DNA of 14,597 nt from Gemmataceae bacterium (GTDB taxonomy: Bacteria > Planctomycetota > Planctomycetia > Gemmatales > Gemmataceae). The stretch spans positions 1 through 14,597 of the forward strand of contig JADLBT010000223.1 in the NCBI GenBank assembly GCA_020847555.1. The letters run 5' to 3'. Positions 14,536-14,597 of this stretch are shown one piece after another; position 1 is the first letter of the stretch; the number at the start of each line of letters is the position of its first letter. The position numbers and the translations under genes were made by a program. The notes beneath the pieces are model-generated. The model was not told the DNA's origin. It did not search any database and was given only the letters and a program-made list of their open reading frames with translations.

Positions 14536-14597
14536 CCCCCTCTCCCCTCGTGGAAGAGGGGCCGGGGGTGAGGGGGAAGACACGGCGTCTCCCCCTC
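14536..14597. repeat. C/G-rich palindromic tract at window edge
   Basis: CCCCTC (14544-14549) pairs with GAGGGG (14556-14561). GGGGGAAGAC (14572-14581) pairs with GTCTCCCCC (14587-14595) with one bulged A. The tract lies upstream of the DUF1015 gene and runs off the window. It is probably an interspersed C/G-rich repeat; any promoter of DUF1015 would have to lie within or beyond it. Confidence 0.6.

Overview
The window is very GC-rich and gene-dense, and it looks like chromosomal DNA from a planctomycete, most probably of the Gemmata group. That assignment is inference. It rests on base composition, an exported FG-GAP/VCBS-repeat protein, an HtrA protease with a long Pro/Ala-rich N-terminus, a divergent Hsp70/GrpE/J-protein set, and families of palindromic intergenic repeats. 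No rRNA, tRNA, CRISPR array or transposase gene was seen. No gene-free stretch exceeds about 200 bases.

Left part (1-4689, all minus strand). Read in the direction of transcription the order is: a small J-domain-like protein, a long GrpE-like protein that overlaps it by 67 nt, an Hsp70 (DnaK) paralogue, a 114-aa zinc-ribbon protein, and a response regulator with a long GAF-like C-terminal part cut by the window edge. This looks like one proteostasis-plus-signalling unit. The J-like protein lacks the HPD motif, GrpE has an extra central segment, and the Hsp70 has a short, partly acidic C-terminus. A 33-bp perfect inverted repeat built of heptamers fills the gap between the Hsp70 and the zinc-ribbon gene. 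It supplies the Hsp70 stop codon and abuts the next start codon.

Middle part (4858-9362). A membrane-anchored HtrA/DegP-type serine protease (plus strand) is divergent from the chaperone unit. Facing it are an exported FG-GAP beta-propeller protein and, upstream of that, an NtrC-type sigma-54-dependent response regulator, both on the minus strand. No histidine kinase lies in the window.

Right part (9562-13091, plus strand). A secreted SGNH-hydrolase-like protein is joined by a 4-bp ATGA overlap to a CobD/CobC-type PLP enzyme, which is followed by cobyric acid synthase CobQ. The last two belong to late cobalamin biosynthesis. A sigma-70-like promoter precedes the three genes. Facing them is a DUF1015 protein (13194-14504, minus).

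Intergenic repeats. One palindrome family with a GCCCAC core occurs at 3472-3499, 4717-4762 and, degenerate, at 6365-6394. A second, with arms beginning CGACGAGCCGGAAGCGTCAG, occurs at 6421-6487 and 13107-13174, each time between convergent genes. A C/G-rich palindromic tract sits at the right edge.
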